A stretch of 46,039 nt of DNA from the NCBI GenBank assembly GCA_964553795.1, contig CAZKMR010000027.1, positions 1-46,039 on the forward strand, in the 5' to 3' direction. This stretch comes from JADLHS01 sp964553795 (GTDB lineage Bacteria > Verrucomicrobiota > Verrucomicrobiia > Limisphaerales > JADLHS01). Shown in pieces: positions 8,054 through 16,228 of the stretch. Every line of letters begins with the position of its first letter. The first letter of the stretch is position 1. Position numbers and translations under genes: made by a program. Under the pieces are notes generated by a model. It had not been told where the DNA came from and ran no database searches. It saw only the letters and a program-made list of their open reading frames with translations.

Positions 8054-8554
8054 TTACGTTTTAATTTCCGCGCCTTGGAACGCCTTGGCCAGGCGTTCCA
8101 GCTCAAGCGTGTAGCAAAAAACGGAAAATAACAGCAACAGCAACATGAGAATGCGTTGCGGCGAGAGCGACAGTTGATCGAAGCGAACCAGAAACATCAC
8201 TCCAAAAGTGGAGCTGGCCAGGATGAACGTCAGTCGCGCCGCAAAGCTGACGAGATGACCCGCGAGAACCTGGCGGACCAGTGATGGCGAGACCTGGAGC
8301 CGCATCCGCGCCCAATATGCCGCCTGAATCAACCCCACGGCCGCAGCAGCCCACCAGAGAATGCTGGGCTGCGGTTGATGGCCTGCAAAGTCTCGGGCGA
8401 GCTGGCGGTAAATGGGAACGCCCTTAAAAAACACCATGGCCATCCCAACCGTCTGCAGACCGAACAGAAAGAAATACGTGCCGGCTCCCTGCTTCTTCTC
8501 CGTCTCACGCGCGACTGATGCTCTCTCGTGACCTGTCATGCTGCAGCTAGTCAT
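8054..8554 (-). CDS. Small integral membrane protein, function unknown
   Basis: A 166-aa protein with four predicted TM helices: about 27-45 (YFFLFGLQTVGMAMVFFKG), 65-82 (ILWWAAAAVGLIQAAYWA), 100-123 (GHLVSFAARLTFILASSTF) and 134-150 (RILMLLLLLFSVFCYTL). It is 22 bp downstream of the outer membrane protein gene at 8577 and probably in the same transcript. The short N-terminal part is rich in charged residues (HERASVARETEKKQG). No family is recognised. Confidence 0.7.
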   Translation of the reverse strand: MTSCSMTGHERASVARETEKKQGAGTYFFLFGLQTVGMAMVFFKGVPIYRQLARDFAGHQPQPSILWWAAAAVGLIQAAYWARMRLQVSPSLVRQVLAGHLVSFAARLTFILASSTFGVMFLVRFDQLSLSPQRILMLLLLLFSVFCYTLELERLAKAFQGAEIKT

Positions 8555-8576
8555 TTCGACGCAGGAAAATGAGCGG

Positions 8577-9311
8577 CTAAAAACGGGCGGTCAGCCCAAG
8601 CTGCGGTCCTTGGAGCACCACGTCGTAGCGAAACCGGTTCGGGCCGCTCCCGGTTTCATAATCGGTGCCGAGCCAGCGATAACCGACTTGCAATGATCCC
8701 CAATCGGAGAAGCGCCAATTAAAACAGGGATAGACCTGCCACGTGAGATCAGAAGCAGCACCGAATCCACCCACATCGAAGCGACCGTCGAAACTTAGCT
8801 GGTCGTTGATGAGCGGCACACTCAGGTTCACGCCAATGATCGGATCCCACCAATCTTGTGTTCCCGTGGCGACGCGGCCCGCCGGTCCGCTGAAAGTGAT
8901 ATTGCCATCGATATTGTTGTAGCGCGTGCCCACGAACACCGAGGCGTATTGGCAAAACTCGTAACCGAGCGACGGTTCGAACAACCATTGGTTCAGATCG
9001 AAACTGGCCGCCGGCACCTCGGCGCCCAATTTCAGATAACTAAACTCGGTGGAGAGAAACCACCGTTCATAGCCCATTGTGAAGCGCCCGGCCGCACCCG
9101 CTTCCAGGTGCTCGAAGATGTTCTTAAAACTTGCGTTCACGTGCGCCGGGACGCCTTTTGCCGCGACGTCCCCGCTCATGCCCGCCAGGAACAGATTGAG
9201 CGACGCATCGAAGCGCCACGGACTGTTCTCCTCAGCGGCGGGAAGGTGGGTGATCGTCAGCCCGCCAACCAATGCGGCGACGGCGAACGGGGAAATGAGT
9301 TTCTGTTTCAT
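8577..9311 (-). CDS. Outer membrane beta-barrel protein (OmpW/OmpA-like fold), function unknown
   Basis: A 244-aa protein with a clear signal peptide (1-25, ending LPAAEEN) and amphipathic strands throughout (WRFDASLNLFLAGMSGDV, VFVGTRYNNIDGNITF, GSLQVGYRWLGTDYET). It ends QLGLTARF, a C-terminal aromatic typical of outer membrane barrels. It resembles the small 8-stranded barrels found throughout Verrucomicrobia and Planctomycetes. It starts 45 bp after the end of the sulfatase gene, so both are probably expressed together. Confidence 0.8.
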   Translation of the reverse strand: MKQKLISPFAVAALVGGLTITHLPAAEENSPWRFDASLNLFLAGMSGDVAAKGVPAHVNASFKNIFEHLEAGAAGRFTMGYERWFLSTEFSYLKLGAEVPAASFDLNQWLFEPSLGYEFCQYASVFVGTRYNNIDGNITFSGPAGRVATGTQDWWDPIIGVNLSVPLINDQLSFDGRFDVGGFGAASDLTWQVYPCFNWRFSDWGSLQVGYRWLGTDYETGSGPNRFRYDVVLQGPQLGLTARF

Positions 9312-9356
9312 GCTGGATATTTCAGTAAAATTGCGGGCCTCTCGAATTGCGAAATT

Positions 9357-10838
9357 TCAAGGATGCTCGTTCGTGTCAGCGCCATAAACCGGGTCGGTGA
9401 TCGAGTGCCCGCCCCCCGACTCGACCGCAGGTTGGCCATTTTCCGATCCCATCAACGGTTTGCCATGAGCCAAGGCAGTCTTGCCAATCCACAGCAAGGC
9501 CAGCGATTTCTCGGATTCCTTTCCCAAGGCGTTGAGGCGCTCCTGCATGGCCGCAACCTTGTCAGGGTGCGCGGCGGCGAGGTTATTTTGTTCGTAAGGG
9601 TCTTCGGCGAGGTTGTAGAGGTCAACGCTCGTGGGGATCAGCGAGCGCCAGATGACTTTCCAATCGCCTTGCCGGACGGCGCCGCGGAACGGTTCGACAT
9701 TGTAAATGATTTCGGTGCGCGGCGAAGGATTGCCTGCGGCGATGGTGTCCCAGACATTCAGGCCATCGAGCGGTTTACATTTGGCGGTGGAAGCGCCGGC
9801 CAGACCCGCGAGCGTGGGATAAATATCCACGGCATGGATGAGGCCGTCCACGGTCTGAGGTTTGATGCGGCCGGGCCAGTTGGCGCACGCCGCCACGCGG
9901 CAGCCGCCTTCAAACAGCGAACCTTTGCCGTCCCGGTAGGGGCCGTTGTCGCAAGGAATTTTGGTTTTGGACAAGTCCGCCATCTGCCCGGCGAACATGG
10001 CGTTCTTCGTTCCTCCATTATCACTGTGGAAAAGAATGAGCGTGTTTTCGCGGAGTCCCTTCTTGTCCAACGCCGCGACAACGCGGCCGATCTCGTCATC
10101 CAAGCAGGTCACCATGCCGGCATAAGTGCGGCGGGTCGGGTCTTCGATGTTGGGATAGCGGTCCACGTATTCTTTCGGCGCCTGATAGGGGGTATGCGGA
10201 GCATTGAAAGTAAGATAGAGGTAGAATGGTTTGTCCGCGCTCTGAGCATTGATGTATTTCACCGCGTCGGCGCCGATGAGTTGCGTGGTGTAGCCCTTTT
10301 CCTGAACGGGTTTGTTGTTGCGGAACCAGTCCAGCACGCCGGCGTCGCTGTGCGTGTAATAATCCAGTTCGCCGATCATCGCGCCGTATTGATAATCGAA
10401 GCCGCGTTGCTTGGGCCAATACTTGGTATCCGCGTGGCCCAGATGCCATTTGCCGATGATCGCCGTTTTGTAGCCGGCGTCCTTGAGGCATTGCGGCATG
10501 AGATACTCGGTGGTGTCGAGACCGTAATTGGCTGGGCCCGGAATGACGATGGTTTGCAGGCCGTAGCGGAACGGATAGCGCCCGGTCATCAGCGCGGCGC
10601 GCGTGGGCGTGCACATGGGTTGGACGTAGAACTGTGTAAACTTTGCGCCGCCCGCCGCGAGCGCATCGATATTGGGAGTCTTAATGTCGGTGCAGCCGTT
10701 GAAGCCGACATCCTTCCAGCCGAGATCATCGGCAACGATGTGGACGATGTTAGGTTGTTTAGCAGCCTGTGCCGTCAGCGCCAGGCCAACGGCGAACAGT
10801 GCCGCGAATATTTTGGGAAGGAGGAGTTTGGTTTTCAT
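9357..10838 (-). CDS. Secreted arylsulfatase-family sulfatase (formylglycine-dependent)
   Basis: A 493-aa protein with a signal peptide (1-26, LTAQAA). The metal-binding pair D37-D38 is in IVADDLGW. The formylglycine signature is C76-T-P-T-R80 in PMCTPTRAALMTGRYPFRYG, so C76 is the residue to be oxidised. GKWHLGH (the conserved Lys/His) and the HSDNGG metal site follow in order. The length is typical of family S1. It would hydrolyse sulfate esters of polysaccharides or aryl sulfates in the periplasm. The ATG at 10838 is chosen because the frame upstream lacks a signal peptide. No maturase (FGE or anSME) gene is in the window. Confidence 0.93.
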   Translation of the reverse strand: MKTKLLLPKIFAALFAVGLALTAQAAKQPNIVHIVADDLGWKDVGFNGCTDIKTPNIDALAAGGAKFTQFYVQPMCTPTRAALMTGRYPFRYGLQTIVIPGPANYGLDTTEYLMPQCLKDAGYKTAIIGKWHLGHADTKYWPKQRGFDYQYGAMIGELDYYTHSDAGVLDWFRNNKPVQEKGYTTQLIGADAVKYINAQSADKPFYLYLTFNAPHTPYQAPKEYVDRYPNIEDPTRRTYAGMVTCLDDEIGRVVAALDKKGLRENTLILFHSDNGGTKNAMFAGQMADLSKTKIPCDNGPYRDGKGSLFEGGCRVAACANWPGRIKPQTVDGLIHAVDIYPTLAGLAGASTAKCKPLDGLNVWDTIAAGNPSPRTEIIYNVEPFRGAVRQGDWKVIWRSLIPTSVDLYNLAEDPYEQNNLAAAHPDKVAAMQERLNALGKESEKSLALLWIGKTALAHGKPLMGSENGQPAVESGGGHSITDPVYGADTNEHP

Positions 10839-10890
10839 CGCTTTTGCTTTTTTCAGGGGGGTGGTTTTAGATTCAGTTCCTTGGTCCGTT

Positions 10891-11364
10891 TCAATGCGGC
10901 TGCGAACCCGGCGGGAAGGGTTTGAGCAGGTCGGCAATCAATTTACTGATGGCTTCCGGGGGCAAAGGGTTGTCCGTGGTGCGGCGCAACCAAGTGGACC
11001 AAACAATTTCCTGGCTCTGGCCGTCTATAAATTGAATATCGAGCATGCGGGTCTCGACGCGGTTGTGTTCGGGCAAGTAATCGAACCGCAGCTTTACCTG
11101 AAAATCACTTTCGGCTCTCGTGACTTCCTTGAATCCTTTGGCCGTCAAGGTCTCCACAATCGCCTTCTTTACGGACGGCCCCAGGCGCAAGGCGATGGCC
11201 GGGTCTTCGTACGTGCCTTTGGTCGGCAAGGGCTCGATGGCAAATGTGCGATAACGGCTGAAGTCAAAGCCCTGCCGATACGCAGGACCGGATTGACAAC
11301 CCGAGTTCAGCAACGCTGTCGAGGTGATGATGATGCCAATGATGATTCGAGCGAATGTTTTCAT
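10891..11364 (-). CDS. DUF4136-like lipoprotein
   Basis: A 157-aa protein with a lipoprotein signal (IIIGIIITSTALLNSGC). The mature part starts with the DUF4136-like pattern DFSRYRTFAIEP, then a helix with a 'P-S-V-K-K-A-I-V-E-T-L-T-A-K-G-F' type segment, and strands ending SKLIADLLKPFPP. DUF4136 proteins are small periplasmic lipoproteins of unknown function. It is 52 bp upstream of the sulfatase start and 18 bp downstream of the receiver-domain gene. Confidence 0.8.
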   Translation of the reverse strand: MKTFARIIIGIIITSTALLNSGCQSGPAYRQGFDFSRYRTFAIEPLPTKGTYEDPAIALRLGPSVKKAIVETLTAKGFKEVTRAESDFQVKLRFDYLPEHNRVETRMLDIQFIDGQSQEIVWSTWLRRTTDNPLPPEAISKLIADLLKPFPPGSQPH

Positions 11365-11382
11365 GTGGTTAGCGATTGATTA

Positions 11383-11787
11383 TCAATTTGTCCCGTCCGG
11401 GATATCCGCTTCGTCCAGCAGCCAGTGGATGCTGTCCAACAAGGCCTGGTCATCGACGGGTTTGCGGAAGAAGGCCACCGCACCCAACTCCCGCGCGCGT
11501 TGGCGGGCGTCGTCGTCATCCTGAGCGGAAAGCGCGATGACGGAAATATTCTGGCCGCGGCGCCGGAGTTTTTGTTGCACGTCGTAACCAGTCAGGCCGG
11601 GCATGCGGATATCCATGACGACACAACCGCGCGCGCTGAGGGGAAGCGCTTCCAGGAACAACTCACCCGAAGCGAAAGCTTCAAAGCTTAAACCTTCCGA
11701 GCGAATCAGCCGGCCCAGGGCTTTGCGCACGGAGGAGTCGTCATCCACTATGTAGATGCGGCAGGTTGTATTTTTTAAGGAAGACAT
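11383..11787 (-). CDS. Single-domain response regulator (receiver only)
   Basis: A 134-aa CheY-like receiver: acidic pocket D15-D17 in YIVDDDSSV, phospho-acceptor D59 in VVMDIRMPG, S87 (ALSAQ), and K109 in FFRKPVDD. There is no output domain, so it acts by protein contact or as a phosphate sink/relay. The ATG at 11787 follows the AAGGAAG-like stretch just upstream on the minus strand. It is about 137 bp after the FixJ-type regulator gene and very similar to that regulator's receiver, so it probably shares the same kinase. Confidence 0.9.
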   Translation of the reverse strand: MSSLKNTTCRIYIVDDDSSVRKALGRLIRSEGLSFEAFASGELFLEALPLSARGCVVMDIRMPGLTGYDVQQKLRRRGQNISVIALSAQDDDDARQRARELGAVAFFRKPVDDQALLDSIHWLLDEADIPDGTN

Positions 11788-11924
11788 GATGTCAGTCCAT
11801 AAACCGGAATCAACATCCGCACGAAACACTGCCGGCCGAAATTGACTCACAGATTTGTGCGAAGCGTAGGCGGGAGAGAAGGGAACGACTATTGGACCTT
11901 GGGCCAATGCAGCGCGCGGGCGAC

Positions 11925-12548
11925 TTAGAGCAGCCCAAGCTTCTCAGCCAATGGAATTAATTCCGCGAGGGATTGCACGCGCATTTTCTCGAAGACGCGG
12001 GCGCGGTGAACCTTCACCGTTTTTTCGACCGTGCCCAGTTCATCGGCCACTTGTTTGTTGAGCTTGCCGGTGACAATCAAGGCCATGACTTCCCGTTCGC
12101 GCGCCGTGAGCGTCCCGTAATGCTCCTGGATGATCTTGAGGCGCGCCTGCGTTTGCTGATCGCGCCCGGTCTGCTCAATGGCGCGGGCCACGGCCGCAAG
12201 CAATTGTGTATCGTCAAATGGCTTCGTCAGAAAATCCACCGCACCGGACTTCATGGCGCGGACGCTGGTGGGAATGTCGCCATGGCCAGTAATGAAAACG
12301 ATCGCCAGTGGCGATTTGAGTTCGCTCAACCGGGTTTGCAAATCCATCCCGGTCAATGTCGGCATCCGCAAATCCAACACCAGACACGCCGGCCCGGGAT
12401 GGGATTCTGGCCGGCCGCTGGCCAAAAATTCTTCCGCCGAAGCAAATGTTTCGACCAGATAACCGTCGGATTTAAGCAGGCGGGACAGACTGCGACGCAC
12501 GGACGCATCGTCGTCCACCACAAATACAGTTTTTGCCGCTTGCGTCAT
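11925..12548 (-). CDS. FixJ/NarL-type response regulator
   Basis: A 207-aa protein. The receiver (1-120) has D12-D14, phospho-acceptor D59 (CLVLDLRMP), T87 (FITGHGD) and K109 (LTKPFDD). The C-terminal LuxR-type helix-turn-helix spans about 143-200 (LTAREREVMALIVTG, KTVKVHRARVFEKM). This is the FixJ/TodT arrangement. The gene starts 9 bp after the end of the histidine kinase gene, so they are a cognate pair. It likely controls transcription of part of this minus-strand block; its target is inferred from position only. Confidence 0.92.
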   Translation of the reverse strand: MTQAAKTVFVVDDDASVRRSLSRLLKSDGYLVETFASAEEFLASGRPESHPGPACLVLDLRMPTLTGMDLQTRLSELKSPLAIVFITGHGDIPTSVRAMKSGAVDFLTKPFDDTQLLAAVARAIEQTGRDQQTQARLKIIQEHYGTLTAREREVMALIVTGKLNKQVADELGTVEKTVKVHRARVFEKMRVQSLAELIPLAEKLGLL

Positions 12549-12557
12549 AACTCACAG

Positions 12558-14789
12558 TCACACCACCGGCAACGTGAACCGGAGCACCGCGCCGCTGTGC
12601 TCATGATTTTCCGCCCAAATGCGTCCGCCCTGCGCTTCGATAATCGAACGCGTGACCGATAAACCCATGCCCATGCCTTCCCGTTTGGTCGTGTAAAACG
12701 GCTCAAAAATCTTCTCGAGCTTGTCGGCGGGAATACCGGGACCGTGATCGCGGACTGTTACGCCGACGACTGTCGGCGCTTCCAGCTCTGTTCCCACTAT
12801 CACGCAGCGTTCACGCACCGACTCCGTAGCCATCGCGTCAAAGGCGTTCAACAAGAGATTAATAATCGTCTGCTGCAATTGAATTCGGTCGCCGCGGATC
12901 GGCGGCAGTTCCGGCGCGAGTTGCAGCGCCACGCGCACGTTACGAGCCACGATATCGCCATGCAGAAAACCCACCACCTCACGAATGGTGTCGTTGAGGT
13001 CCAGATGGACAAAATCCGGCTCGCTCTTCTTCACCAGGGCACGCAAGTGGCGAATGACGTCGCGCGCCCGGGTCGTGTCGTAGGCAATGTCTTTGAGGAT
13101 TTCCCGGAACTCCGCCAGGTCCGGTTGGTCCGCCGCGAGAAAACGTTGGCCGGCTTGCGAGTTGGTGAGAATCGCCGTCAGCGGTTGGTTCAATTCATGG
13201 GCCATGGAAGCCGAGAGTTCACCCATGATTGAAACGCGGGAGATATGCGCGAGTTCCGTCTGATGCCGTTGCGCTTCCGCCTCCGCCTGTTTTCGCGCGG
13301 TGATGTCCACGGAAACGCCCCGCAACCGGAGGGCTTTATGACTGGCGTTGAACTCGACCCGTCCATGCGCACTGATCCAGCGGATCGTTTTGTCCGGAAG
13401 GGACACCCGGTATTGCGCCTCATAATCCCCCCGGCCCTCGATTGTGTTGCGCACGGCCCGCCGCGTCGAATCGCGGTCGTCCGGGTGAAGCGTGGCGATG
13501 AAGCGCTCGAAATTTACGGGCTCCCTTTTTCCCCAGCCAAAGAGCCGGCGCCCTTCCTCACTCATCCAAACTTCATCGCGCGCGATATCCCAGACCCACA
13601 GACCGAGTTTTGCCGCATCAGCCGCCAGGCTCAGCCTTTGTTCAGATTCCCGCAATGCGGTCTCCGAACGGCGGCGGCGGGCGCGATGAACCAAAAGGGC
13701 GGCAATCGTGAGCATTTGAGCCACGATCACTCCGGAAGCTGTGAGGATGACCCCTTGGTGCTCTTCCCACTGTGAAGCCGGTTGGTACCGCACCATCGCG
13801 TCCGTGGGGAGGCGCGCTGGATCAATCTGCCAGCGTTGTAATTCGCGCCAATCGTAAATTGATTTCACGGCCTCCGGCGACGGAACGCGGATATCCTCCG
13901 GCTTAGCGCCCTGCAACAAGCGTAGCGCCGTTTGAGCCGCTTGCCGGCCCGATTCTTCCAAAGACAGTAGCGGTCCGCCCACGATACCGTGCCCCAACTG
14001 ACTTTCAAAGACACCGAAGACCGGCGCATTAGCCGCCGTTCGAAGAATGGAAAGCGCTTTTTCCTGTTCATAAGGCACGCCTGCGGCATCGACGGCCAGC
14101 ATGGCGTAAAGCACGGCGGAACGCGGCGGCAATGACGCGAGTTTTTCGCGAATCTTGTCGAGCGGGAGATCATTCACGAAGTTGACCCTGGTGCGATTGG
14201 TAAAAGTCTCAAACTCCTGGCGACACTGCTCCGCCCAGTAACGCTCAAAGGGAGACGCCCCCAACACCATCACGACATTGGTCGTCGTCGGCAAAACTTG
14301 CAGGATGTTTTCCAAAAGCACTGGAATCTTGATATAGACGGGAACGATCGTCGCGTTGGTGGTAGCGAGAACGAGGGGCAGTTGCCGATGATCCACGTGC
14401 GCCAACAACGGAGTTTCAGGAAACAATTCCGCCCGATGACCCGCGCAAAAATATAAGGCGGGCTCCGCGACACTCACGATAAGATCCAACCGTTTGTTCG
14501 CGAAAAGTGTCCGCAGGTAGTCCACCAGTGGTTCAGCACTGCCTTCTTCGGCAAAGCGCGCCGTCGCAATCGAGACCTCAAAAAACTCCACCGGCTCGGA
14601 AGATTTCTTCGCGAGTTCGGTTCGGAAGGCCGCAGACATCGTGTCGAGCGGCGCGAAATCGCGGCCAAAGGAATGGACAATCAACACGCGCCGCGGTCCG
14701 ACTGCCAGCGCCGCGTTCACGGAAAGCAATATGAAAACGACCCCCCAACCAAGCCACGGGCGTGAGCGAATGATTTGCTTCAGTTGCAC
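12558..14789 (-). CDS. FixL-like hybrid-sensor histidine kinase with ABC substrate-binding-protein-like periplasmic domain and PAS
   Basis: A 743-aa protein from a GTG at 14789 (a TTG at 14840 is the alternative). After a signal-anchor (LGWGVVFILLSVNAALAV), residues about 33-320 resemble the ABC_sub_bind family (RVLIVHSFGRDF, LIVSVAEPALYF, VVMVLGASPFE). A TM helix lies at about 346-368, and a PAS domain at about 375-500 (WVWDIARDEVWMSEEG, VSVDITARKQ). The kinase core has H531 in MAHELNQPLTAI, N-box NLLLNAFDAM, DHGPGIP and GMGMGLS. HATPase and H-box are of the FixL class. It is an inner membrane sensor, probably binding a small molecule in the periplasm, and it is paired with the FixJ-type gene. 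Confidence 0.9.
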   Translation of the reverse strand: MQLKQIIRSRPWLGWGVVFILLSVNAALAVGPRRVLIVHSFGRDFAPLDTMSAAFRTELAKKSSEPVEFFEVSIATARFAEEGSAEPLVDYLRTLFANKRLDLIVSVAEPALYFCAGHRAELFPETPLLAHVDHRQLPLVLATTNATIVPVYIKIPVLLENILQVLPTTTNVVMVLGASPFERYWAEQCRQEFETFTNRTRVNFVNDLPLDKIREKLASLPPRSAVLYAMLAVDAAGVPYEQEKALSILRTAANAPVFGVFESQLGHGIVGGPLLSLEESGRQAAQTALRLLQGAKPEDIRVPSPEAVKSIYDWRELQRWQIDPARLPTDAMVRYQPASQWEEHQGVILTASGVIVAQMLTIAALLVHRARRRRSETALRESEQRLSLAADAAKLGLWVWDIARDEVWMSEEGRRLFGWGKREPVNFERFIATLHPDDRDSTRRAVRNTIEGRGDYEAQYRVSLPDKTIRWISAHGRVEFNASHKALRLRGVSVDITARKQAEAEAQRHQTELAHISRVSIMGELSASMAHELNQPLTAILTNSQAGQRFLAADQPDLAEFREILKDIAYDTTRARDVIRHLRALVKKSEPDFVHLDLNDTIREVVGFLHGDIVARNVRVALQLAPELPPIRGDRIQLQQTIINLLLNAFDAMATESVRERCVIVGTELEAPTVVGVTVRDHGPGIPADKLEKIFEPFYTTKREGMGMGLSVTRSIIEAQGGRIWAENHEHSGAVLRFTLPVV

Positions 14790-14920
14790 AGTCGGATGGC
14801 GGCATCCTAGGCAAACCGGAGCAAGACACAAGCCCGCCAATGGATCGCAAGGGTGATAGCAGCCACCTTCGCTGAATGCCCAAAGTTTGGCCGAGAGGCA
14901 GAAACGCTTGGAGAATTATG

Positions 14921-14940
14921 CGCCTCCACCACGGCGGCCC
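14921..14940 (+). repeat. Possible minimal remnant of the thrS 3' end
   Basis: cgcctccaccacggcggccc is identical over 20 bases to 236-255 in the first thrS copy (encoding RLHHGGP). Sequence after it is only loosely similar. It lies in the 186-bp space between the kinase start and the STING-like gene end. Chance similarity in GC-rich DNA is possible, but its orientation matches the other three copies. Confidence 0.45.
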
Positions 14941-14975
14941 AAAAAGGCACACCCCAATTCGTAAAGAACTCGCGC

Positions 14976-15836
14976 TTAGTCCGCCAGTTCGCCCAGGCGG
15001 TGCTTCAGTTTTCGCGTCGCGACGATATGAACCAACGCCGCCGCGGAGGTTCCCGGCGCTTCCATCGAGCCCACCTTGCCGACCACATTCTGGAATTCCT
15101 CGATCATCCCCTTGAGCCGCCGTTCGAAATCCGCTGTCTCGGACTTGGCGATCACCTTCTTACTCGCTTCCAGAATGAACTCGTCATCCACCGCCTCGCC
15201 CCCTTCCCCGCGCTGGGCAATGAACTCAGAGAAATCCTTCACCACCGAAAGCGTGGTCGGAATATCGACGAGGAGGGCGGTCTTGTTTTCGGGAATCGTC
15301 ACGAGCTTGGTGACAATCGGTCGCGGACGGTTCTTGATCGGGACTTTGAGTTCGTGCACCGCCATTTTCGCGGGATGTCCCTGGGTGGCCGATTGAATCA
15401 ATCCGTCATGCTGCTCCGGATCGAACTCGACCAGCGTGGAGGGGATTCCCACCAGGAGCGCGACAATCTCGAACTGCCCGCGCTGCGCCACGAGTCGGTG
15501 AATCTCATGTTGCGGATCGCGGATCGCAGTCAGCAGCGGGCGGAGATAATTGAAGTAGTAGCCGGTCGCCAAACCGCGGGTCAAACCGTAGGTGTTCGCC
15601 TGTTGGCGGACGTTTTCTTTCCGTCCCAAAATCACGAGCGCCGCGAGAATAAATGCGCCCGTCAACGCCAGAACCGACGCGGCGGGCTCAAGCCAACCGG
15701 AAGAGTCTTTCCCGGCGAACGCCGCAAAGAACCACCAGACAGTACAACCGAATGATGCCACTACGAAAACGGCCGCCGGCGCGGGCCAAGCCGTCACAAT
15801 GACGCCAATCCTCTGGCAAAGCGTTTTAATCTTCAT
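14976..15836 (-). CDS. Bacterial STING-domain membrane protein (TM-STING), orphan
   Basis: A 286-aa protein. The N-terminus has two TM helices (about 17-40 and 50-70) followed by a basic cytoplasmic turn (GRKENVRQQ). Residues about 84-255 match the STING ligand-binding fold. Y93 and Y97 in GLATGYYFNYL (88-98) align by eye with human STING LAWSYYIGYL (Y163 and Y167). A strand LLVGIPSTL follows, then a basic lid-like segment with R170 and R172, then LLVDIPTTLSVVKDF (D191, T194-T195), corresponding to the human LEYATPL region. A long C-terminal helix pair follows. STING binds cyclic dinucleotides as a dimer; bacterial members prefer c-di-GMP and in CBASS act downstream of a CD-NTase. No CD-NTase or other CBASS gene lies in the window. 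The gene is 186 bp upstream of a sensor kinase on the same strand. ATG at 15836 starts just before the first TM. Confidence 0.8.
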   Translation of the reverse strand: MKIKTLCQRIGVIVTAWPAPAAVFVVASFGCTVWWFFAAFAGKDSSGWLEPAASVLALTGAFILAALVILGRKENVRQQANTYGLTRGLATGYYFNYLRPLLTAIRDPQHEIHRLVAQRGQFEIVALLVGIPSTLVEFDPEQHDGLIQSATQGHPAKMAVHELKVPIKNRPRPIVTKLVTIPENKTALLVDIPTTLSVVKDFSEFIAQRGEGGEAVDDEFILEASKKVIAKSETADFERRLKGMIEEFQNVVGKVGSMEAPGTSAAALVHIVATRKLKHRLGELAD

Positions 15837-15950
15837 GATTCGAAGCGGTGCCGGAGGAGTCGTGTGCGACCGCATTGAATTTCCAATTCACACGCATGAA
15901 GAGAGCGTAGCGTTTCAAACTTCAGTGGCCATCAAGAAATTGTCCACACT

Positions 15951-16133
15951 GACACTGCCCCGATGTCCCGAAGAGACAAAACCTGAATAGCCGTGGGCGT
16001 GAGCCCACGGACAACGCATAAACCATCTTCGACCCCTTCGGGGTCGCACGATCTACAACCTCCCGACCGTGGGTTTCACCCACGGCTATTCAGGTTTGGC
16101 CGTTTCGCGGCCTTTCCAGCGGGGGCAGTGTCC
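15951..16133. mobile_element. MITE-like inverted-repeat element
   Basis: A 183-bp element with imperfect ends (gacactgcccc at 15951 and its complement ending at about 16132) and a perfect 19-bp inverted repeat, aaacctgaatagccgtggg at 15979-15997 against 16079-16097. Three short hairpins lie inside: 15991-16010, 16030-16046 (cgaccccttcggggtcg) and 16067-16085. It has no ORF. It fills most of the 392-bp space between the STING-like gene and the hydrolase gene; nothing else is recognisable there. Confidence 0.75.
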
Positions 16134-16228
16134 GGATGCGCCACATTGAGTTCGCACACAAAAAGACTTCGCCTCAGCCGGGCATGGTCAGTCGAATCAA
16201 ACGACTGCGGCGGCGTGGTTCGCCCGCG

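Noticed and set aside
8856..10925. 689-codon open frame on the plus strand
   Set aside because: Lies antisense to the outer membrane protein and sulfatase genes; sequence has no domain, and long antisense frames are expected in GC-rich coding DNA.
14790..15836. CRISPR array or a CD-NTase gene near the STING-like gene
   Set aside because: I looked for evenly spaced repeats and for a CD-NTase active-site G-S/G-x-x-x-D-x-D pattern in the neighbouring frames and found neither; there is only a short thrS remnant and a MITE-like element nearby.
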